Positions 22,689-33,134 of a stretch of DNA of 64,000 nucleotides are shown here, in pieces. Position 1 is the first letter of the stretch, and each line of letters starts with the position of its first letter. The translations under genes and the position numbers were made by a program. The notes beneath the pieces are model-generated. The model ran no database searches and was not told where the DNA came from. It saw nothing but the letters and a program-made list of their open reading frames with translations. Source of the DNA: Eustoma russellianum (lineage: Eukaryota > Streptophyta > Magnoliopsida > Gentianales > Gentianaceae). Location of the stretch: NCBI GenBank assembly GCA_036186865.1, contig AP025055.1:27793177-27857176 (forward strand), read 5' to 3'.

Positions 22689-24442
22689 AAGAAACTATTT
22701 TTTAAAGAATTATAATTAAATGACATATTATTTTTTGATTTAGAATATATATATAAATATATATACTATTTTTGGTTAGAAATATATATGTATTTATATT
22801 ATTTTTGGATTTAAAAATAAATATTAATATAAACTATTTTTTGGATAGAATTATACATTTATTTATCTTATTTTCGGATTTAAAAATATGTATAATCATA
22901 TAAAATATTGTTTTTATATATAATTATATATTTATTCATATTATTTTTGAATTTAAAAATATATGTAATTATATAAGCTATTTTTGGATAAAACTATATA
23001 TTTGTTTATGGTACTTTCAGATTTAAAAATATATATTATTGTATAAATGTTTTTGGAATGGATTATATATATTTGTTTATATTTTTTTAGTTAAGAACTC
23101 ATATTAGCAAAGGAATTGCTTGGACCGAAAAGGTAGATATATACTTACTTATATTATAATAGTGAACAAACTATTTTGGCCGAAAAGATATAAATTATAT
23201 ATTTATTTATATTGTATTGGTGTAAACTTATTGGTCAGAATCATACATGTTATATATTTGTTTGTTTCATTTGCATAATTAAAAATATATATGTTGGAGA
23301 ATAAACTACTTTGATCGATTTTCATGTAGGAAATTGTGTTTGAAGTGAGTATAGTTTCGTGAATGTGTAAAAGTAGGTTTGGAAAATAATTGTTGACATA
23401 TGATGTGTGGGAGTATACATACACGTATATATGCACGTGTATGGGCGCGAGAATATATATGAGTATGGATACACCGGATTACGTATGATTATGCATTTGC
23501 ATTCATGGCACGAGCATTGCATTGGCCTATGTGCCGTGTGGCCCTATGAGGCGTGTGGTCCTACGAGACGTGTGGCCCTATGAGGCGTGTGGCCCGACGG
23601 GGCGTGTGGCCTGACGAGGCGTGTGGTAGGATCACCTCGAGGTTCATGCATTGCACGGTAGAGACAGACATTCGTGTGTTGAGATTTCGTTGCGCGTGAC
23701 ACAATCATGCATCATGACATCGCATCACTATTGTGCTGTGCTTTTATTTACTTACACGGTTATTCATGTTTATACATGTATTACATGTTATTTGATGCCA
23801 TATATGAAATTATTTGGAACGAGACGGGAACCTACTAGGTGATATTTGCTATCACTTTCACCTTTATTTGTCTCCAGGTGAGGAGAAGTATGATTATATT
23901 TGTTGATGAGATTATGTTGATTTGACTTATATTGTTGTTTGACTGTGTAAGTTATTTATCTTAACTTTATTTGCAAATGAGGACCGATATGTTTTATTTA
24001 ATTTACTTTATTATGTCGTTACCCCGTCCTCTCGTATATGATCCCATAGCAGGTACAGGTTGGTACTTACGGGCGACGCAAAGCGCTCATAAATTGTTGT
24101 TTCTATTTTTCTTTGCACAGGATCCAGGTTATGATATGTTATTTATAGAAGATGATGCCGAGTGAGCACAATGGGATCTATAGTGGTAGATGTATTGACT
24201 TTTGGGATACATACATGGAGTTTGTATTATTATTTATTTCTGGTTTATAGTATTTTTTAACTTGATTTAGACTTTTCAGTGACCTTGTTCGGACCTGGTC
24301 AGCCTTGATATTACAGTTTGATATTTATGTCGGAAGAATTTTTATTGAAGTTTTAATTTTGTATCGACGCTTTGTAGTTCTCGTAGTAGACTACGGCGGG
24401 TGCACTGTTCCCGATGCTAGGGCGCAGGAGCGGGGCGCCACA
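20785..24442 (+). repeat. 3' LTR of the long-LTR element
   Basis: 3658 bp, closely similar to the 5' LTR. It differs mainly by a longer TA tract (22627-22682) and two fewer 17-bp units (six at 23526-23627). It ends GGGGCGCCACA next to the Copia-B frame. Confidence 0.92.
23526..23627 (+). repeat. Six tandem copies of the 17-bp unit
   Basis: Same unit as 18085-18220, ending at the shared AGGATCACC. Confidence 0.9.
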
Positions 24443-25906
24443 GTGGGTCTATCATCTAATTCAGACGATTCTGAATATTCTTCCTGAGTATTTTCAAGGG
24501 CTTCTTCAATTCTTATTGGTGTAACATTTCTTCTTCTGGTATAAACCTGTGTTATAGGAGGTCTCTGTTCTTCTATCCTGGTTTCTATTGGTTCTTCCTC
24601 ACTTATTGTGTCCATTCTCTGAGACTGAATACTTTCGTTTCCTTTTTCAGTTTCCTTAACAAAATATTCAGTGATGGTCCATTCTTGTCTTGTACCTGCA
24701 TCATCCATCCTACTGTTGGTCTTATAGTAAGCATCATTCTCAGAAAAGGTTAAATCCATAGTGACATGCATTTTCCTTGTAATTGGACAAAAGCATTTAT
24801 ATCTTTTTTGAGTTCCTGAGTAGCCCACAAATATACATTTTTTAGCTCTTGCTTCTAACTTACTTCTCAAGTGAGGATGTAAGTGAATGAATACATTACA
24901 TCCGAATGTTTTGAAAGGAATCTCTGATAATAGCTTAGTATAAGGATAAATCTCTAGAAACATATCTCTAGGTGATCTAAATGACAACACCCTGGATGGC
25001 ATTCTGTTAATCAAATATGTAGCTGACAATACAACTTCTCCCCAAAAACCTTTAGGAACATTCATGGTGAATAATAATGTCCGTGCAACTTCTATTAAAT
25101 GTCTATTCTTCCTTTTTGCTACTCCATTTTGCTGTGAAGTATAAGTACAAGAAGACTGATGATATATGCCATTTTTCACTCATGAAACCTCTCAATGACT
25201 CCTCAAAGTATTCTGATTCATTATCTGATCTTACAGTCTTAATACCTGTATTGAACTGGTTCTTTATTAATGCACAGAATGATCTGAAGATTTGTCATAC
25301 CTCTGCTTTACTTTTCATCAAATAAACACAGGTTACTCTTGAATGATCATCTACAAATGTTATAAACCATTTAGTCCTATTTATATTAGCTGTCTTAGAT
25401 GGTCCCCAAATATCAGTATGAATCAAATTAAATGGATGACTAGGCTGATATACTTTAGGACTATATATACTCTTTGTTTGCTTTGCCATTCTGCAATGTT
25501 CACAAAAGAGGTTTTTCATTTCAGTTTTGCGAAACAATTGTGGCATCAAACGGTTCAAATACACAAAATTAGAATGGCCTAATCTCCTATGCTATAGTAA
25601 TACATCACTATCCCCATAGGAGACTGTATTTGAATCTTTCAGCTGTGAATGCAATCCTTTGCTTTCTTCAGCATTAGTTTCAAGTAAATATAGGCCATCA
25701 CTATACTTAGTATTGCCAATCATCCTCTTCATAAATTTCTCCTGAAACCAACACCCAGAGGATGAGAAACAAGTCAAACAATTATTATCTTCACTTACTT
25801 TTCTTACTGATAATAAATTGAATTTAAGTCCTGGCACATATAACACATTTCTGATAATAAGTTTCTCACTTATTTTAACTCTTCCTTTACCTATTATCTC
25901 TAGCAA
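24443..25906 (-). pseudogene. Copia-B integrase and linker to RT
   Basis: 25592-25906 is the PR C-terminus and pre-integrase part, ending at a TAG where the family has the tryptophan of LWHRRLGH. 25295-25564 has the zinc residues (CEHCRMAK) and the first core aspartate (FNLIHTDIWGP), then a stop. VRSDNESEY and SGVAKRKN-like residues (here NGVAKRKNRH) give the remaining catalytic positions at 25090-25250. 24443-25179 continues through GEVVLSATYLINRMPSRV to an acidic linker. The last residues of the open frame (24391-24442) come from the inserted long LTR and are not integrase. Confidence 0.88.
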
Positions 25907-26361
25907 TTTTCATTAGCAATGTTGACCTTCTTTGGTAAATCAAAAGATTCAAAGTCAGAGAGAAGGTTACCATTACTAGTCATGTGGCCAGATGCACCAG
26001 AGTCCACAACCCATGATCCATTATTTGTTGTCTTCATTGTAGCCATTGATGCATGAATTGAAGTCTCCTGCTCCTTTTTGTTTAGTAGTTCCAGTAATCT
26101 AGTAATCTGGTCTCAAGTTGGAAGATCATCTTTAATAGTTTCATCACCATCTGCAAGATTAGCTCTAGTGACACTAGATTTTGATCCTCCCTTCCAATGA
26201 TTGTTGTTTCTAGAATTGTCATTGCTCCTCCAGGAAGATGAATTTTCTGAAGGACGTTTTCTGTCTCCTGGATGTCCAGGAGGAAAACCTTTGATGAAGT
26301 AACAGTAGTCAATAGTATGACCATTCTTTTTGCGCTTAGTACAATACAGTTTTGATCTATC
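25907..26361 (-). pseudogene. Copia-B zinc knuckle and protease start
   Basis: On the minus strand the knuckle CTKCKKNGHTIDYCY lies at about 26295-26345 and the protease active site WVVDSGASGHM at about 25980-26012. They are in one frame, with a stop near 26112. A long alternative frame over the same stretch is a shadow. The gag part upstream continues at 29340 across the solo LTR S1. Confidence 0.82.
26357..26361. repeat. Target-site duplication of S1, left copy (CTATC)
   Basis: CTATC directly precedes TGTAGGACC and recurs at 29335-29339. Confidence 0.88.
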
Positions 26362-27031
26362 TGTAGGACCTGCAAGGCACCATTAGAAAGGGAGGGTTGA
26401 ATAGTGGGTGCGAAAAATTTGGTTTTTAAAATTGTTTTAATCCAAAAACCCAACTTCTGAAAACAATTTCTGTTTTCAGGACCTGTATTGTGACGTTTGA
26501 AAAACTAGGTTACAGGTCTTTCAAAATTCTGAAATTTGGAGAGGTCTTAGTCTCAGATGTTCTGAGTATCTCCTAAAAATTTCAGATCAAAATTCAACCT
26601 TTAACCCTTTTAAAAATCGTTGGTGGTCAGATTGCGCAAATCTGCCAAAAACGGTAGTCTGATTTGAAAAATTAATTCCGATTAAAGCATGACTCCAAAT
26701 GGTCTGAAAATTTAATGACAAACCCCTTATTATGTGTATTTAATTGGGTTGAAACAGTTTTGAAAAATTCTTTTGGAAAGTTAGTCAAATACGTTCAAAG
26801 TCAACCGTTGCAAGACTGAAAATCAGACTGCACTAGTCTCAGAACTTTTGACGTTTGGATGACTTATACTTGTCCAAAAGGGTTGAAACTTGCGCCAAAT
26901 GAACCTTAAAACATGTGGCTATGTTTCTGGAAAGTTTGGTGATTTTTGAAGTTTGTTTGCTATTTTTAAGAACGTGATAAAAATGATGCACTGTGCTGGA
27001 AACTGAAAATAAGTGCTGAAAAGTAAAGAAC

Positions 27032-27076
27032 ACAAAGAATGTTATACTGGTTCAGTTAAATCAACCTACTCCAGTC
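27032..27076 (-). promoter_or_regulatory. Conserved LTR promoter block in S1
   Basis: On the minus strand it reads GACTGGAGTAGGTTG, then GAACCAGTATAAC. The same layout occurs in S2 and both Copia-C LTRs. The GACTGGAGTAGG...CGAACCA.TATAA block is a known feature of SIRE/Maximus LTRs near the transcription start. Confidence 0.65.
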
Positions 27077-27741
27077 TTCGAGGACACCTTCTTCGGTTAT
27101 CACTAATCACAAAACAACAAACAACACCTTACCACACAAGGTTGATGGAGTTATACACCAACTCCAACCCTTTACATTGTAAGTGATTACAATGATCACG
27201 AACACCACCACCGAGCGGATGCAAGATTGATCACACTTTGATCAATCTTTCACAATGATATAGCGTGTATGGTAGTTTCTATTAAGCCTATTCAATATGT
27301 ATTAATATGTATACAATAGGCTTTGAGAGAGAAGAAAAGTGTAGAAACGTTTTTGCTCTCTTGTACTTGTAAGACTTTTCTTGTATTTTGTTTGCTCTCC
27401 TTCTTTCATTTTTATCAACAATGTGGCCGCCCCTTATTGCATTTCTTCTCCCTTGAAAATTATCTTTTGAGTCCTTGGAAGAATATCTTTCATCATTGTG
27501 ACATTCACTTGCTTACTTGGCAACTCCTCATTGGATGATCATTATAGCCTTGCTTACTTGACACTCATTGATTGGATGAAAGTTGTCATCATTTGATGAC
27601 TAGATAAATCTGAAAATAACACTTAAAAACATGTGCCAATTAGTCATAAAAATGTTGACATAAGTCACATAATAAATTCCATAAAATTTGCAAGACAATC
27701 CATCACCATTTACTACCATACAATCGGCCACCCCCTTTCTC

Positions 27742-28064
27742 CACATGCTGAAATTTTCAGCATGTGCAATATCCAAGACAAGTTCAAATTATTGTCATGT
27801 TGGTATAGATTAATCTTTTGAAAATGAAAAATCAAATATGTTAACTTCCAAGACCTAATTTTCGGCCAAGTACATTCAACACATGCTGAAATTTTTAGCA
27901 TGTGTGATATTTTAAATAACATCACAATATTTCCATACCATCTTCAAATTATTGCCATTTTATCATCCAATCAATCCATTTAATTAAAAGAAGTAAATAT
28001 GGCACAATTTATCATAATAATTCGGCCAACTCAATGCACACATGCTGAAATTTTCAGCATGTGT
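27742..28064. repeat. Three palindromes with arm CACATGCTGAAA in S1
   Basis: Copies lie at 27742-27766, 27879-27905 and 28038-28064. Arms are 12-13 bp around a 1-bp centre; the second copy has one mismatch. Each follows a CGGCCA word by 7-20 bp. Confidence 0.9.
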
Positions 28065-29334
28065 TACAAATGTGACATAGTTTGAAACGTTATCTTGTGT
28101 AGCTCCTTCCTTTATGTCACCAACCTTGTATACTTCATCCTTGGCCAATCAAGATGCCAACAAAGCTCCACATATGCTCCATTTAGCTGATCTAGGCGTG
28201 TATGAGGCTTGGGCATGTGCTGAATTTTATTTTTGCAAACTTTGTAAAATAGTGCACAATAATTATACACATATAGTATATTCCAATCATCTCTGAATTG
28301 ATTTTTCTAGAACAATTTAGAATGTATAGAGTATGTAAAAAGTGTCTAGATACATTTTATATTTCATGCCAAAAATGTTCCATGTGTCGTGTTCGTAGAC
28401 AACCGAATTTTCGACTTTTGTCGATTACGCGATTTTTCTCTGATTGAATACAAAATTTTTGCACATGTTATATATATTATTTCACACAAAATATACATAT
28501 AATAACTTGAATATTCAGCTCTAAAGGTTGATTAAAAGTGGCGCCCCATGTGCTTAAAAAGTTGAATTTGAAATCTCCTCAATTTGGTCTTAATTGGGGG
28601 TAATTTGTGTGTGCCAACATGGAATGATTTTATGGATGAAAATAATATGTAGACCAAGAAATTTCTGGTCATTTTTGAAGTGTAGGGGCTGGCCATCTAT
28701 ATATGGCAAGTACGTGACACGTTGGTGAAGTTTCGGTATTCACCCGATACGACAATTTTTGGTTCAGAACCTTGTAGCGTGTCGTAATAATTTTGTCATC
28801 ACCATGACTTATATCATATGATATAAGACCTGAATATCTCATAAATATGAGGTAAATATAGTAGTGTGACGTTAACGTATGTTCGTAAAATATATAACAT
28901 GTCGGTAGTACGTTGGAATATATATGCATAGTGCCTTTTTAAAAAAATCTGAATATATATAAAAATATATATATAAAAGGCGTGTGATAGGGTGGAGAAA
29001 ACTTTCCATTCTTCAATTTGTTGTCTTTGTGCCTTCTCCAAATATATCACCATTTAATGAACTACTTAGTTCATTTAACTAAGTACTTCACTTAGTGAAC
29101 CAGTTTAGTTCATTAATGGTTGCACCTGAAAATAGTTCAAACACAACAAATGTTCGTCATTTGATGTAAGATTTAAAGCTTCATGCCTCTTTAGTACAAC
29201 AACATTATATATGAACTATATAAGACAGGTTTCATGCAAAAACGTGTCAAGTCATAAAACATGTCATGCATTTCTTTAGTATATGTTATTTAAATCATGC
29301 ATTTTGTAATCACTCAAACCCCTTTTTCTCTACA

Positions 29335-30102
29335 CTATCATGTCTAGCTACCAAAGCATTTGGTTCCTCAATTTTCTTCTCTGTAATCAAAGCTGTCATT
29401 TCCATATTATTATTAGAAACAGTCCCCATCATTACTTTCTTTCGACTCTCCTTATGTTCGATTTCTGCAAATGCAGCTTTTAAAGTTGGAAGAGGCTTGG
29501 TAGCTAAAATTCTTCCCCTGGTTCCATCAAAGTCTGGGTTGAGACCATTCAAAAAAGTAAACATCCTTCTTTGCTCCATAATACTCTTATATGTTTTCGA
29601 GTCATATGTACTTGTCCAACTATGAACATCAAAAACATCAATCTGTTGCCATGCTTTGGTCAACTGTGCATAATATTTATTCACAGGCATATTACCTTGT
29701 TTGAAATCTCTTATCTGAGCTTCAATATCATAGAGCTCGGAGATATTATCTCTTTTGGTATACATTTCCTTAACTGCCACCCATATTCCTGCAGCAGTAT
29801 CGTACATGATAAAATCATCACTGATCTCTGGGATCATAGCTCGAATTAGCCATGACATTATTCATATTATTTTCAGATTTCCAGGTTCTGTATCTTGGAT
29901 CAGTGTTTTCTGGAACAGCCACTGTCCCATACATGTATTCTTCTTTTCCTTTCCCAGTAATATACATCTCAATGCCTCTTGACCAAGAAACAAAGTTCTC
30001 TCCATTGAGTTTATGATTTATAATTGTGGCAGAAGAATCATCCACAATATTTTGTGGTGAATTTCCTGTCGTTGCACTAGAGGTTTGTCCAGCTGACGCT
30101 GG
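29335..30102 (-). pseudogene. Copia-B gag, main part
   Basis: 29818-30102 carries IINHKLNGENFVSWSRGIEM and YMYGTVAVPENTD. After a frame change near 29840 the Gag continues in 29335-29858 with MSWLIRAMIPEISDDFIMYD, DIEAQIRDFKQGNMPVNKYY and FLNGLNPDFDGTRGRILATK. These fit the copia Gag_2/UBN2 shell domain. The right side (30102) is cut by Copia-C, and the first codons are at 41414-41448. The last residues of the open frame left of 29335 come from S1. Confidence 0.87.
30098..30102. repeat. Target-site duplication of Copia-C, left copy (GCTGG)
   Basis: GCTGG precedes TGTTGGATC and recurs at 41414-41418. Confidence 0.88.
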
Positions 30103-32864
30103 TGTTGGATCGTGCACCTGCAATAAACACCACTAGAGGAGGGTGAATAGTGGTTAGCGGAAATTACACTACAACCCTTTGTTAAAAACCCCTTTGAAAA
30201 CAGAATCTGAGACCACCTCAGATTCAGAACCTGTATTTAAAAATTCACAAATAATTGTACAGAACTCCAAAAATTATGAAACTTTCCATAATTAAACTTC
30301 AATGAGTTAACAAGACTCTATCCAAAAATCAGACAAAAATAAGATCGTTTGTCCCTTCAAACAAATACAAAGATTCAGATGGTCAATCTGGACAGAATTG
30401 GACAGAATGTTGCTGATTTTGCAAAACGTGTTTCTCTTTGAATACTCAACCAAAAAGGTTGATATTTATATCAAAACGCTCCTTAGGATGTGTAGATGAA
30501 GTTTCCAAAAGGCCCTGACCTCAAACAATTCTTGAAAAATACAGAATTTAAGTTTTCTCAAAACTGGTCAGGTTGCAGCCAGATTGGAGCAGTTATCTTG
30601 CAAAGACTGAAAGACTAACTTTCCCTTGCTCAAATCAAGTGATTCTTATTGAAAATGAAATCTAATAGTCTGAAGTATAACTCCACCAAAAATCACAAAT
30701 TTTGAAAATGTTTATCTATTTTTTCAAATTGTGTGAAGTTGGGTGAAAACTGCAGTCAAAAACGGGCAGAAAACAGAATTAAAGAAACAAGAGAAGAACA
30801 CCGAGGATTTATCCTGGTTCGGTCAATGTGACCTACTCCAGTCCCAAGGAACACCTTTCCTTGGATTTCACTATGAAATGAGCACCTTACAACAAGAGCC
30901 AAGCTTGATCCTTGGGTTATGCACCAACCCTACTCAAGACTTGGATAAACACCTTCTAAGCAACACTTAGTTGCAACTCCTCTAACACCTATTGATGTAG
31001 CCTTATAAAGATGGCTAATCAATCTTACAAATGAAGCTCAAGAGGCTTGTAGCACAACAAAAATATCAAGAACACCTTTGCTACAACAAAATACAACAAC
31101 AAGAACAAGAAGATGAATATGAAAACTATAGAATGTTTGTGAGCTTCAAGTGTGTTTCATCTTCTTCACCATTGCCTCTATTTATAGTGTGAAATGAGCC
31201 TTGAAGATAAGAATGCCAATGTGTCATCATCTTCATCATCAACTCCAAATGTCTTCTCATCATTGGTTGACCTTGTACACTTGGCAAAATAAAACACAAT
31301 GATTGGTCTACCTTGACAAAATGATGTGGCCGAAAATTCCAATAAAAAAGTGACTTGGAATTGTCTTGAATTATCCTTAGCAAGAATAGATAATAAGAGA
31401 AGATAATTTCTCAACTTCTTGGCACAAGAATAGGCATGGTAGATTTTACTTTTTCAAATAAAAAATTCAGCACCAATTTGAATGTAGTAGCCGTTGGTTA
31501 CTACAAAATTTTCCAAAAATATTTCTTGATTTTCTTAAATAAAATAAAAAAAGGATAATATCACCAAATTATCCCCAACTTCAAGCACCATAATAGGACA
31601 TGTGAGAGCTCCATTTGACTTCAAAAAATTTGCTGAAAATACACCAAGAAAGGCCATAGCCGTTGGGCACTTTTTGAAATTTCCAAGTTGGCAATTTTGC
31701 CAACTAGCTCTTTTTTGGTTGGTCCACTTGTCTCCAACTCAAAAAATGAATACACCATCATATACAACTGAACATAAACGTTTTTCAACATATATATATG
31801 TGTAGCAACTCAGATTTTTGAAGAAGAAATAAATAGATAACAATTGACAAGATTATGTCAACGTGTAACACCGAAATTTCCCAATATTTCTTTTTATATG
31901 TTGAGATCATTTCCACACCTTTGACACCTTTAATACCTCTGAATAATGATGATAAATGTTCTCTTATAATATATATAAGAGAGTCTTCAAGAAAAAATAG
32001 AATGTGACATCTCAAATCGTCACATATCCAGCTATAGCCAATAATATCATCGGTTGAGAGAATAAGATATAAGATCGCCATATTATCTTCAAAATAATAA
32101 TAACACAGCTCCAGAATGAAGATAATAATATACTCAAGTGATTCCTTGAGTGAAAATACCAAAAATACCCTTGGGGGTAAAATGACCAAAATACCCCTGG
32201 TGTGAGAAAGCTCCAGAAATGCTCCCGATGGTCAGAAATAATCACAATTCCACCTTTGTCATGATAACCAAGATAATAATACACCCTTGAAATATTTTTC
32301 ACCATATGATGTTCCTACAAAACTTAAAATACCAATTTTGCCCTTTTTGGTAAGTTGTAGAAACTTCCAAGGCACGTTAGTCACAAGACAATAATAATCA
32401 CCAAAAACACATAATAATCACATAATGAACATTTATAATTCATATACAACTGAAAACAATCACTTTAACACATTTTAGAAAATTATTTTTAAAAACCCTA
32501 GACATCGATCGATCGAAGTCCTCAGCTTCAGAGATCGATGTCTCACAGAAAGTTTCAGGGTTTGCCTCTGACCAACATCGATCGATTGAAGTGAGGGTTG
32601 GATGTACATCGATCGATCGATGTGCCTCAGGTTTAGAGATCGATGTCAATCAGAAAGGTCTTAAACTTTTCTGCCTTACATAGATCGATCGATGTGAGAG
32701 ATCTATGTACATAGATCGATCGATGTGCAACAACCTGAGAGATCGATGTCAACTTTTTCAACTTTTACAACTTTTAATCACATATAACACCATGTGTGAC
32801 ATTTTTAAGTATTCACCACTTAAAATCATGAGTTTGAAAATTATTCCAAACATATTTTTCAACA
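30103..32864 (-). repeat. 3' LTR of Copia-C
   Basis: 2762 bp. On the minus strand it runs from TGTTGAAAAATATG to GGTGCACGATCCAACA. It includes the ATCGATCGAT palindrome cluster 32502-32750 and the promoter block 30801-30843. ORFs inside (for example 31126-31414 and 31785-32305 minus) are conserved in both LTRs only because the LTRs are copies; no family motif is seen. Confidence 0.93.
30801..30843 (-). promoter_or_regulatory. Conserved promoter block, Copia-C 3' LTR
   Basis: The minus strand reads GACTGGAGTAGGTCACATTG, then ACCGAACCAGGATAAATCC. It includes the small inverted repeat GGTCA/TGACC and a TATA-like GATAAAT. Confidence 0.65.
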
Positions 32865-33134
32865 TTCTCCCCCTTTTTGGATGATTTTCAAAATAACCTA
32901 ACATGATTTTAATGTCACAACTTATAACCAAAAGTTTAACCAAATGTTTTCAACTTTTAAATAGTATGTTGCTCCCCCTCAACTCATACTCTCCCCCTTA
33001 ACCTATGCTCCAAAATTTATACCAGTTAAAACTTATCATATGATAACTTACCAACTAAAATCCATGACTTACCAACTAAATCATGTTCTTATTCTATCTC
33101 CCCCTTTATTTTGCAAATCATGCAAAAGATAGAA
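32865..33134 (-). promoter_or_regulatory. Polypurine tract and short 3' UTR of Copia-C
   Basis: The polypurine tract AAAAAGGGGGAGAA (minus) lies at 32865-32878. A second, similar purine run (minus TAAGGGGGAGAG) is at about 32990-33001 and a third (AAAGGGGGAGATAG) at 33098-33111. Repeated internal purine runs are common near the 3' end of SIRE-type elements. Confidence 0.7.

Larger units (their letters stand above)
15340..24442 (+). mobile_element. Long-LTR non-autonomous retrotransposon (LARD-like)
   Basis: Two LTRs of about 3.7 kb (15340-19037 and 20785-24442) flank only 1.75 kb of non-coding DNA. A tRNA-Met primer site follows the left LTR and a polypurine tract precedes the right LTR, so it was mobilised as an LTR retrotransposon in plus orientation. 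There is no gag or pol in any frame, so proteins must have come from another element. LTR ends of the type TGTTGTAGCCC...GGGGCGCCACA resemble those of Tekay/Del-type gypsy elements; that parentage is inference. Confidence 0.9.
26362..29334 (-). repeat. Solo LTR S1 (SIRE-related family)
   Basis: The 2973-bp segment has inverted ends TGTAG/CTACA and a perfect CTATC duplication. It contains no primer site, polypurine tract or coding region, so it is one LTR left by recombination. It aligns with 61215-63287 at roughly 85 per cent by eye over the first 2 kb. It carries the conserved SIRE-type promoter block (27032-27076) and three long palindromes (27742-28064). The small ORFs in it are chance. 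Confidence 0.88.

Noticed and set aside
24391..24442. C-terminal residues of the Copia-B integrase frame
   Set aside because: They are encoded by the end of the inserted long LTR.
31126..32305. ORFs conserved between both Copia-C LTRs
   Set aside because: Conservation reflects LTR copying; no domain or codon-like pattern is seen.
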